Assembly: GCA_965276955.1 (NCBI GenBank)
Contig: CBDIBP010000033.1
Span: 5,330 to 69,329, forward strand
Reading direction: 5' to 3'
Length of the DNA stretch: 64,000 nucleotides
Source: JABDEZ01 sp965276955
Lineage (GTDB): Bacteria > Bacteroidota > Bacteroidia > Chitinophagales > Chitinophagaceae
Shown: in pieces, positions 9,905 through 17,088 of the stretch
Numbering within the stretch: position 1 is the first letter of the stretch
How the letters are laid out: each line of letters opens with the position of its first letter
The notes under the pieces: model-generated
What the model saw: the letters and a program-made list of their open reading frames with translations, nothing else
Databases searched by the model: none
Told to the model about the DNA's origin: nothing
Position numbers and translations under genes: made by a program

Positions 9905-11302
9905 TTACAGTCTGAACAAAGCAGCAAATATTACCCTGTTCTCAGAGGTCACCAGGTCTGGTGCCCAGCCTGTTGCGGGTAGTGCGGTTGTTGTATATCC
10001 TGTTGGCGAGGTTACGCCCCCGGGGCCAGCAAAGTAGGGTACGCTGGCTTCACGATGCACGTATTCCATTTTAAATTCAATGCTCTGGTTAGGCATCCAG
10101 CTTATGCCTGCAGAGCAATCCCAGCCTTCAAATTTGTCGCCCGCATTTTCGGTGAATGGATGTGTACCTGCAGGTTGTGTAGGGTTGTATTGATTAGGGA
10201 ATGGACTGGCATCGCCAGTAGGTGCCAGTACCAGGTAGCGGCCGGGGTTTTTTACATAGCCGCCGCCTATGCACACGGCAAGCTTATTTTTAGCGAACCA
10301 TATACGGTTATAGATCATCCCACTCAGGAAGTATTGTGCAGGGTTATGTACCGGGTCGCTGTTATTAAAACCATTTACACCATCACCTTTTTCAAAGCCA
10401 ATATCACCCGTAGCAGAGAACGCCATTTTTGATATACCTCTTGAGCTGGGGTTGTTGTAGTAGCGGTATAAGAAACTATTGTCTGAGTGGAACCTATGCC
10501 TGCCCAGTAAGCCGGCAGCATCTGTACCATAGTAATCATTGGTAAGCAATTTTATATTTTCCTGTGGTATCCAAGTTATGTTACCACCCAAGCCTGGTAA
10601 AGAATTGAACGAGCCATAACTCTGCCAGCCATTAATGATCCAGGCCTCCACTTTCAGGTATTTTGATGGGAATATCTGTGTACGGATACCATTGAAGAAC
10701 CAAGGTGTATTGTCCGAGGTGAAAGATGCCTGGTATTCCCAATTCTCTTGCTGATAATAGGAGTTAAGACCGATATAGGACATGAACAAACCGAAGTCTA
10801 CGTTTATACCATACCACTTATCAAAGTGATAACCGGCATACGCCTCATCAAGGTAGCGGTAGGCATCTGCAAGGTCGTACTGGCCACGGTAAACACTCAG
10901 GTCGTTACGCGGCACAACAATAGATCGTGCACCAAATTGTGTCATGATACGACCACGGGCATTACCCCAGCTGAGATCACCACCAATATTAACGGCAGAT
11001 ACCACCATTTCATCGTTCCTGGACAATGCTGTAGAACCTACAACCGTATGATCTATAGGGCTGTTGAATGAATGGGTGATGTTGGCATCTATCAAGATAG
11101 ATGGCGTAAAATGCGGGATGTTGAATATTGTTGAATCCCTGCGGTCGTTCCCATTTAGCCATGTCTGGTCAAACCCGTCAAAGGGTATTTTACTTTTTGT
11201 TTCTGATGTCGGTATTGCATTATCATCAGACCTCGGCGTTTGCGCCTTTGCCTGGTGAAATAGCATTGTTGCTAATAGTACTGCAGTAGCTGTTCTTTTC
11301 AT
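9905..11302 (-). CDS. Outer-membrane beta-barrel protein of the kdp operon (porin-like)
   Basis: A 465-residue exported protein. The start at 11302 (MKRTATAVLLATMLFHQAKAQ) gives a clean Sec signal peptide ending AKAQ; longer readings from 11326 or 11350 add a non-signal leader. The mature part has the alternating, aromatic-rich pattern of an outer-membrane barrel (for example GINVDFGLFMSYIG, FKMEYVHREASVPYF) and ends in a barrel-type strand, VIFAALFRL, closing at an aromatic/Leu position. It lies between kdpC and kdpD. A barrel of this kind is often found in kdp loci of Bacteroidota, where it presumably passes K+ across the outer membrane. That role is inferred from position, not shown. Confidence 0.85.
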   Translation of the reverse strand: MKRTATAVLLATMLFHQAKAQTPRSDDNAIPTSETKSKIPFDGFDQTWLNGNDRRDSTIFNIPHFTPSILIDANITHSFNSPIDHTVVGSTALSRNDEMVVSAVNIGGDLSWGNARGRIMTQFGARSIVVPRNDLSVYRGQYDLADAYRYLDEAYAGYHFDKWYGINVDFGLFMSYIGLNSYYQQENWEYQASFTSDNTPWFFNGIRTQIFPSKYLKVEAWIINGWQSYGSFNSLPGLGGNITWIPQENIKLLTNDYYGTDAAGLLGRHRFHSDNSFLYRYYNNPSSRGISKMAFSATGDIGFEKGDGVNGFNNSDPVHNPAQYFLSGMIYNRIWFAKNKLAVCIGGGYVKNPGRYLVLAPTGDASPFPNQYNPTQPAGTHPFTENAGDKFEGWDCSAGISWMPNQSIEFKMEYVHREASVPYFAGPGGVTSPTGYTTTALPATGWAPDLVTSENRVIFAALFRL

Positions 11303-11333
11303 GTAATTGTTGCTTTTATTTATCATAATTATA

Positions 11334-11552
11334 TTATTTCCTCGGTGCATAAAATATCATCGCAGTGCCTGCTATCACTAACAAAGCACCCATTATGTCA
11401 TACCCATCGGTCTTGCTTTTTCTGCACCCATGCACACAGTAAAGACATGATGATGAACACGCCACCGTAAGCCGCATAAATGTGGCCAAAACCTGCCGGC
11501 TGAAGGTTGTAACTATGCCATACAATAGAAGAGACCGGTATATTATTCCCAT
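11334..11552 (-). pseudogene. ynfA: Truncated, frameshifted remnant of YnfA/UPF0060 membrane protein
   Basis: The stretch between kdpC and the porin gene encodes the last two thirds of a UPF0060 (YnfA) four-helix membrane protein in two alternating frames. Frame A gives GIIYRSLLLYGIVTTF. A one-base deletion near 11506 shifts to a frame reading LQPAGFGHIYAAYGGVF and IIMSLLCAWVQKK. A compensating one-base insertion near 11420 returns to frame A for KSKTDGYDIMGALLVIAGTA and FYAPRK. The motif GxxYAAYGGVF and the ending YD.MGA....G..MI.FAPR are diagnostic of the family. About 40 N-terminal residues are missing; the remnant begins 5 bases after the kdpC stop. It is dead as it stands. Confidence 0.75.
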
Positions 11553-11557
11553 GCTCG

Positions 11558-12118
11558 TTAATGTAAGTTATCTAATGCCAGGTTCAGGTTTAATACATTT
11601 AGCCGGATTGGTCCCATGCCGTATACGGGTCCTTCAATGCACGCTTTCACAAGCGCCTCCACTTTATTTTTATCAAGTCCACGCGCTTTTGCAACTCTTA
11701 GCACTTGTATCTCTGCGCCTTGCACGCTGATATGCGGATCCAGACCGCTACCGCTAGCTGTTACCATATCAGAAGGTATGTCTGCTTTTACAATTCCAGG
11801 ATCGTGTTTTAAGAACGTATCAATAACGCCCTGTACCTGCACAAGATACTCAGGATCGTCAGGTCCTTTATTGCTGCCCCCCGATCCTGCTGCATTATAG
11901 TTAACAGCCGACGGGCGCGACCAGAAATACTTATCAGCTGTGAACTTCTGGCCTATGCTCTCATAGTAGTACTTGCCCTTTCCGTCTTTTATCACAAAAC
12001 CCTCCCCTTTGTTAGGCACCAACTGTGCTACACCCCATATTATGGCAGGGTATACTACACAAAATAAGAGGATGAACAGAATGGTCAGTTTTATAGACGG
12101 CAATATTTCTTTTCTCAT
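11558..12118 (-). CDS. kdpC: Potassium-transporting ATPase subunit C
   Basis: A 186-residue KdpC. One N-terminal transmembrane helix (LTILFILLFCVVYPAIIWGVAQL, about residues 11-33) anchors a periplasmic domain. Family hallmarks are visible: KYFWSRPSAV.YN...SGGSN.GP, then ASGSGLDPHISVQGAEIQVLRVAKARGL, and GPVYGMGPIRLNVLNLNLAL at the C-terminus. KdpC stabilises the KdpFABC complex and assists ATP binding by KdpB. It starts 18 bases after the kdpB stop and is clearly in the same operon. Its C-terminus abuts the ynfA remnant. Confidence 0.97.
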   Translation of the reverse strand: MRKEILPSIKLTILFILLFCVVYPAIIWGVAQLVPNKGEGFVIKDGKGKYYYESIGQKFTADKYFWSRPSAVNYNAAGSGGSNKGPDDPEYLVQVQGVIDTFLKHDPGIVKADIPSDMVTASGSGLDPHISVQGAEIQVLRVAKARGLDKNKVEALVKACIEGPVYGMGPIRLNVLNLNLALDNLH

Positions 12119-12136
12119 AGTGTTATCATTTGTTAT

Positions 12137-14212
12137 CTACATAAATATTGTTACCAGCATATCTATCAGCTTAATACCTATGAATGGTATCAATACACCA
12201 CCAAGGCCATATACAAGCAGGTTCCTGCGCAGCAACGCACTGGCGCCTATAGGTTTGTAAGCAACTCCCCGCAGGGCCAGTGGTATAAGCATAGGTATAA
12301 TGATAGCATTGAAAATAATGGCCGATAGTATGGCGCTTGCGGGGCTGTGCAAATGCATGATATTGATACGCTGCAAGGCGGGTATAGATGCTATGAACAG
12401 AGCAGGCACAATAGCAAAGTATTTAGCCACATCATTTGCTATTGAGAAGGTAGTTAGTGTGCCGCGGGTCATAAGTAGTTGCTTGCCTATCTCTACTATC
12501 TCTATCAGTTTGGTAGGGTCATTATCCAGGTCTACCATATTGCCGGCTTCTTTAGCTGCTGCAGTGCCACTGTTCATCGCAACACCTACATCGGCCTGTG
12601 CCAGGGCTGGGGCATCGTTGGTACCATCACCCATCATAGCTACAAGCTTGCCAGTGGCTTGCTCCTTGCGTATATAGGCCATCTTATCTTCCGGTTTGGC
12701 CTCTGCAATATAGTCGTCTACACCCGCCTTGCCTGCTATATATTTGGCAGTAAGTGGGTTGTCACCGGTCACCATTACAGTTTTTACTCCCATTTTTCTC
12801 AAGCGCTCGAACCGCTCAAAGATCCCGGTCTTAATGATGTCTTGCAGCTCTACCACTCCCAGTACTTTGTTGTCTTCAATAACGACCAGTGGTGTACCTC
12901 CGTTTTCAGCTATATTATTTACTGTAGTTGTTACTTCCAGTTCAAAAATATTACCGGCTTTTTGCACCATATTCCTAATGGCATCACTGGCACCCTTCCT
13001 TATCTGTATGCCATTTACCAAGTTGATACCGCTCGACCTGCTTTCTGCTGTGAATGAGATCTGGTGTGCTATCTCCGATCCATATCTGGTAGTCTTTTTA
13101 CTAAATGTATCCTGTTCATTTAACATCTTATCTCCCAGGTCTACTATCGATTTTCCCTCTGGCGTAGTATCAGCTCTTGAGCTAAGAACTGCGGCTTGTA
13201 TGAACTCATTTAGTGGTATCCCAGGTGCATTATAAAAGTTAGTGGCCTTGCGGTTGCCAATGGTTATGGTACCTGTCTTGTCCAATAATAGTACATCCAG
13301 ATCACCAGCGGTCTCAACCGCTTTGCCCGATTTTGCTATAACGTTTGCCCTCAGTGCCCTGTCCATACCTGATATGCCAATGGCCGATAACAGTCCACCT
13401 ATAGTGGTAGGTATAAGGCACACGAACAAAGAGATGTAGGCCGATATGGTGATAGGTGTTTTAGCATATGAAGCAAATGGCTGCAGGGTAATGCAAACAA
13501 TGATAAACACCAAGGTAAACCCTGCCAGCAATATAGTAAGTGCTATCTCATTAGGGGTTTTTTGCCTTGAAGCCCCCTCTACCAGTGCGATCATTTTGTC
13601 CAGAAAACTTTCGCCAGGCTCAGTTGTGACCCTTACTGTTATTTTATCAGAGAGTACTTTTGTACCGCCGGTAACCGACGACTTATCACCCCCTGCCTCG
13701 CGGATCACAGGGGCAGACTCACCGGTTATAGCCGATTCATCAACTATTGCAATACCCTCAATTATCTCTCCATCGGCAGGTATAATATCACCTGTTTCGC
13801 ACACGAACATATCGCCTTTCACCAACTGTGATGAAGGTACTATTTGCGTTTCTGTCGTGAATATCTCACCAGGGGTTATCAATTTTTTTGCTGGCGTTTC
13901 TTCGCGTGTCTTCCGTAGCGATGCTGCTTGTGCTTTACCTCTGGCTTCGGCAAGCGCTTCTGCAAAATTGGCAAACAGTAAGGTAAGCAGCAGTACCAGA
14001 AATATGATAAGGTTATAGATAAATGACCCCTGGCTTTTTTCACCAGCCAGCACCCAAGCGCATACAAATAGCATTATTGCTGTTCCTATCTCTACCGTGA
14101 ACATTACCGGGTTACGAAACTGATACTTAGGGTTAAGCTTGATGAAAGACTGTTTAATAGCCTCCAGAACAAGTTCCCTTTTGAACAGGCTTTCTTTATT
14201 GTTAGTACTCAT
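12137..14212 (-). CDS. kdpB: Potassium-transporting P-type ATPase subunit B
   Basis: A 691-residue P-type ATPase, the energy-coupling subunit of the Kdp K+ uptake complex. The phosphorylation motif DKTGTITIGNR has catalytic D311. The A-domain loop ESAITGESAPV (TGES), the hinge MVTGDNPLTAKYIA and MMGDGTNDAPALAQADVGVAMN complete the P-type signature. Transmembrane helices lie in the N-terminal quarter, around 215-290 and in the last 120 residues. Length is close to E. coli KdpB (682). It sits 31 bases after kdpA and 18 bases before kdpC. Confidence 0.99.
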   Translation of the reverse strand: MSTNNKESLFKRELVLEAIKQSFIKLNPKYQFRNPVMFTVEIGTAIMLFVCAWVLAGEKSQGSFIYNLIIFLVLLLTLLFANFAEALAEARGKAQAASLRKTREETPAKKLITPGEIFTTETQIVPSSQLVKGDMFVCETGDIIPADGEIIEGIAIVDESAITGESAPVIREAGGDKSSVTGGTKVLSDKITVRVTTEPGESFLDKMIALVEGASRQKTPNEIALTILLAGFTLVFIIVCITLQPFASYAKTPITISAYISLFVCLIPTTIGGLLSAIGISGMDRALRANVIAKSGKAVETAGDLDVLLLDKTGTITIGNRKATNFYNAPGIPLNEFIQAAVLSSRADTTPEGKSIVDLGDKMLNEQDTFSKKTTRYGSEIAHQISFTAESRSSGINLVNGIQIRKGASDAIRNMVQKAGNIFELEVTTTVNNIAENGGTPLVVIEDNKVLGVVELQDIIKTGIFERFERLRKMGVKTVMVTGDNPLTAKYIAGKAGVDDYIAEAKPEDKMAYIRKEQATGKLVAMMGDGTNDAPALAQADVGVAMNSGTAAAKEAGNMVDLDNDPTKLIEIVEIGKQLLMTRGTLTTFSIANDVAKYFAIVPALFIASIPALQRINIMHLHSPASAILSAIIFNAIIIPMLIPLALRGVAYKPIGASALLRRNLLVYGLGGVLIPFIGIKLIDMLVTIFM

Positions 14213-14243
14213 TTTTTATGTTGTTTATCAGCTATTACTATCA

Positions 14244-15983
14244 TTAGTGCATTTTCATCCATTCTGCAATAGGGCCTAAAGCCAGGGCTGGGAAAAACGC
14301 AAGGGCAGCTATGATTACCTTCACGGCAAACACCAGCAGACCAAATGTGCCTGTATCCGTTTTAAGGGTACCGTTGCTCGCAGGTATGAATTTCTTTTGG
14401 GCTATGAGCCCCGCTATAGCTACAGGGCCTATTATGGGCAGGTAGCGGGAGAATAGCAATACAATGCCTGCACTTATATTCCAGAATGGATCATTATCTG
14501 CCAGGCCCTCAAAACCACTTCCATTATTTGCAGAGCAAGAGGTATACTGGTAAAGCATCTCGCTAAACCCATGATAAGAGGGGTTGTTCAACCAACCCGA
14601 TGCATTGTGCTTACCTGCAGCATCTGCGAACCACCAGCCCATGTTAGTATCGTGTGCGGTCAGGTAGCTGGCCACGGCCGTACCTGTAAGTATCAGTAAC
14701 GGGTGGAACAAGGCGATGATCATCGCTATCTTCATTTCACGTGCCTCTATTTTCTTCCCGCCAAACTCAGGCGTCCGCCCTACCATCAGTCCACCGATAA
14801 AAACTGCCAGTATCACGTAAATAAAGAAGTTGAGAAAGCCAACACCAACGCCGCCGTAAAAAGAATTGATCATCATACCCAGCATCATGTTCATGCCGCT
14901 TACAGGCATAAAACTATCGTGCATCGCATTCACCGAACCTGTAGATATAACTGTGGTAGCTATACTCCAGAACGCAGAGGCAATAGCGCCAAAGCGTACT
15001 TCCTTACCTTCCATATTACCTCCCGGCTGCGCTATACCCATATGGGCTATATTAGGGTTGCCATGTACCTCTGCACTTATAGCAGGCACTACCAGTATCA
15101 GGAACCCAACGGTCATCACCCCCCAAAATACCCAGGCCAGTCGTTTTTTATTGGTGTAGAAACCGAATGCAAATACCATTGCGAATGGTATCAATATCTG
15201 TACTATCATCTGTACCACATTAGACAGGTATGTAGGGTTTTCCAGCGGATGTGCCGAATTAGCGCCGTAGAAACCGCCACCATTGGTGCCCACGTGTTTT
15301 ATAGCTACAAAGGCAGCTACTGGTCCACGGCTTACATGCATAGTATCGCCTTGCACAGTGGTCACTGTGTCCATTCCTTTAAAGGTCATTGGCGTACCTT
15401 CAAAAAGGTGTATAGTCGCAACTATTATACATATGGGCAGCAGTATCCTTGTGCAGCTCTTTAGAAAATAATTATAGAAGTTACCCAGTTTGTCCGCTGT
15501 CCTGTCACGCAGTGCATTGAAGACAATTGCCGCAGCAGCCATGCCGGTACCCGCTGATGCGAACTGCAGGAACATCAAACCAAACACTTGCGAGAAATAC
15601 GATATGCCGATTTCCCCACTATAGTCTTGCAGGTTACAATTTACCAGGAAGGATATTGCAGTGTTCCAGGCCAGATCGGGCGACATATTGCCGATATGGT
15701 CGGGGTTCATGGGTAGCCAACTTTGGTTGAGCAGGCAGAACATAGCCCAGAAGAACCACACCAGGTTCAGCGTGAGCAGAGCCACAAGGCTTTGCTTCCA
15801 GGTCATTTCTCTTGCAGTGTCTTTACCTGATATTTTAAAGAATGCGCTTTCAACAGGCTTAAAGATCACATCGGTCCATACCTTATCACCACTGTATACT
15901 TTCGCTATATATTTTCCGAGCGGTACGGCCAATAGTAATGTCGCTACGAACATTACTACAACACCCAAAATTTGAGGATCCAT
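14244..15983 (-). CDS. kdpA: Potassium-transporting ATPase subunit A (channel-like)
   Basis: A 579-residue polytopic membrane protein of the SKT superfamily and the K+-selective subunit of KdpFABC. It shows KdpA hallmarks: MTWKQSLVALLTLNLVWFFW, then NTAISFLVNCNLQDYSGE, GTNGGGFYGANSAHPLENP, FGAIASAFWSIATTVISTGS and YTSCSANNGSGFEGL. The Asn/Gly-rich segments are the degenerate selectivity-filter loops. It begins 19 bases downstream of kdpF and continues into kdpB. Confidence 0.98.
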   Translation of the reverse strand: MDPQILGVVVMFVATLLLAVPLGKYIAKVYSGDKVWTDVIFKPVESAFFKISGKDTAREMTWKQSLVALLTLNLVWFFWAMFCLLNQSWLPMNPDHIGNMSPDLAWNTAISFLVNCNLQDYSGEIGISYFSQVFGLMFLQFASAGTGMAAAAIVFNALRDRTADKLGNFYNYFLKSCTRILLPICIIVATIHLFEGTPMTFKGMDTVTTVQGDTMHVSRGPVAAFVAIKHVGTNGGGFYGANSAHPLENPTYLSNVVQMIVQILIPFAMVFAFGFYTNKKRLAWVFWGVMTVGFLILVVPAISAEVHGNPNIAHMGIAQPGGNMEGKEVRFGAIASAFWSIATTVISTGSVNAMHDSFMPVSGMNMMLGMMINSFYGGVGVGFLNFFIYVILAVFIGGLMVGRTPEFGGKKIEAREMKIAMIIALFHPLLILTGTAVASYLTAHDTNMGWWFADAAGKHNASGWLNNPSYHGFSEMLYQYTSCSANNGSGFEGLADNDPFWNISAGIVLLFSRYLPIIGPVAIAGLIAQKKFIPASNGTLKTDTGTFGLLVFAVKVIIAALAFFPALALGPIAEWMKMH

Positions 15984-16002
15984 GTAGAATTTAGTTTATC
16001 GA

Positions 16003-16089
16003 TTAAAATTTTTCAGGTTTAATGAGCACATAAACCATGTAGGAGAATGTCAATACAGCTATAATGAATAAGGCTATCATGGGTTGCAT
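16003..16089 (-). CDS. kdpF: KdpF, small membrane subunit of the Kdp ATPase
   Basis: A 28-residue peptide, MQPMIALFIIAVLTFSYMVY followed by VLIKPEKF, just upstream of kdpA. One transmembrane helix followed by a short K/P-rich tail ending in KPE(K/R)F is the typical KdpF pattern (E. coli KdpF is 29 residues). It stabilises the complex in E. coli. It ends 19 bases before the kdpA start. Confidence 0.88.
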   Translation of the reverse strand: MQPMIALFIIAVLTFSYMVYVLIKPEKF

Positions 16090-16110
16090 TTATTGAGAAG
16101 TAAATGAGAA

Positions 16111-16197
16111 CTAAATATTTTCGAACCAATTTATAGATCGATAGAGCAGCCAAAAACCTGCAAGTGTTCCTATTATTAATACAATGGTTGTGGTCAT
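16111..16197 (-). CDS. Putative 28-residue single-pass membrane peptide at the head of the kdp operon
   Basis: ATG at 16197 opens a frame MTTTIVLIIGTLAGFWLLYR followed by SINWFENI and TAG. It is one hydrophobic helix of about 18 residues followed by a charged/aromatic tail (R-SINWFENI). It ends 21 bases before kdpF, on the same strand, and has nearly the same size as KdpF. I do not recognise a named family. Its position suggests a second small Kdp-associated subunit or a leader peptide. Support is the open frame, the clean hydrophobic pattern and the spacing; conservation was not tested. Confidence 0.6.
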   Translation of the reverse strand: MTTTIVLIIGTLAGFWLLYRSINWFENI

Positions 16198-16358
16198 GAG
16201 TTTAGAATATATATTAAGTGATCTTTTAAAAGCGTTTCAAACGGTTGCATTAGAGAAAAGTATTTCGCGAGACAAAGAGAATTTTATTTTAATTCCTGTC
16301 CTGTTGATAACGACCATATGGATAGATGACCAGTGTCATATTTATTGCTTGAGGTTGG

Positions 16359-16715
16359 TTAACAACCACGACGATATAGTTGGGTGATATAGATGGTATA
16401 AAGAGACATGGGGAGCAAAGCAAGTACGGTTGTCTTTTCTCTATTGCAGGTTTGAAATATGTTAGTAAAAGAATACACGAATACATTTTGCACCGCGTTC
16501 TTTACCACGGTATTTCCTTTGCTGTAGAGCCTGTCGGCTACTTTAAAACAACGCTTTACCGTTTTATAATCATGTGCTTGAATGTTCTTCCTGGTAAATG
16601 CGGTAAGCACATTCATTTGCTGGTAGGCCGTATCATTCGCTTCAGTTTTAAGGGTCGTTGCTATTTCAGGCAGGGCTTCAGTTATGTACATAGGCACTTC
16701 AAATTGGTTTATCAT
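16359..16715 (-). CDS. Hypothetical cytosolic protein
   Basis: A protein of 118 residues if started at ATG 16715 (MINQFEVPMYITEALPE); a longer start at 16754 adds 13 residues. It is soluble and mostly helical, with a central segment DYKTVKRCFKVADRLYSKGN and a hydrophobic stretch AVQNVFVYSFTN. The last segment (LALLPMSLYTIYITQLYRR) resembles the ending of small uncharacterised Bacteroidota proteins (possibly the DUF7674 type; I am not certain). It lies 161 bases upstream of the 28-residue peptide at the head of the kdp operon, same strand, so it could share a transcript. No function is proposed. Confidence 0.6.
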   Translation of the reverse strand: MINQFEVPMYITEALPEIATTLKTEANDTAYQQMNVLTAFTRKNIQAHDYKTVKRCFKVADRLYSKGNTVVKNAVQNVFVYSFTNIFQTCNREKTTVLALLPMSLYTIYITQLYRRGC

Positions 16716-17088
16716 CTTACAAGCTTTCCCCAATACAAGCCAACGATGTACCAATTTATTAAAAACAACATCAATAATGCGGTAAACTGCGCCAGTAATG
16801 GCTTTAGCGGCAGGGAGTGTTACAAGCCTTTATATCAAACCTTCTCAAAATGAGAAATACAATATCAAAACCGTAGTGGTTTCCAGTTGATCTATCGATA
16901 CTAATAATTATGAATAATGGGGAAATGTGTTATTAAAGAGTTGCACTAAGAAGTAGCACAGATCGTAACAAAAGGGATATACATATTAAAACCGCAGTAA
17001 GTTTGTGCTTACTACGGTTTTTGCTATAGATACTATTCCGGTATCGTTTTAATTGTGTGTTTATATTTTAGCATAGATGCCTAACAGA
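16716..17088. other. Intergenic region between maeB and the hypothetical gene
   Basis: About 370 AT-rich bases without a convincing gene. It holds the hairpin at 16988-17022, which serves as the maeB terminator, and must hold the promoter of the minus-strand gene ending at 16359. A weaker echo of the hairpin's left arm (CAAAACCGTAGTGGTTT) lies near 16866. No tRNA or riboswitch fold was recognised. Confidence 0.6.
16988..17022 (-). terminator. Rho-independent terminator of maeB
   Basis: Inverted repeat AAAACCGcAGTAAG / CTTACTaCGGTTTT with one mismatch and a 6-base loop (TTTGTG). Each arm is flanked by A/T runs, so the hairpin could act in both directions. It lies about 67 bases past the maeB stop. 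Confidence 0.75.

Noticed and set aside
14703..15464. 253-codon plus-strand frame opposite kdpA
   Set aside because: It lies across kdpA, whose motifs are unmistakable; rich in His, Tyr, Cys, which is usual for antisense frames.
16233..16243. Palindrome CGTTTCAAACG as a kdp operator
   Set aside because: Eleven bases can occur by chance in this AT-rich region; no second copy and no known regulator to match it.
16184..16387. 67-codon plus-strand frame upstream of the kdp operon
   Set aside because: No recognisable family, overlaps the small kdp-leading frame and the likely promoter region.
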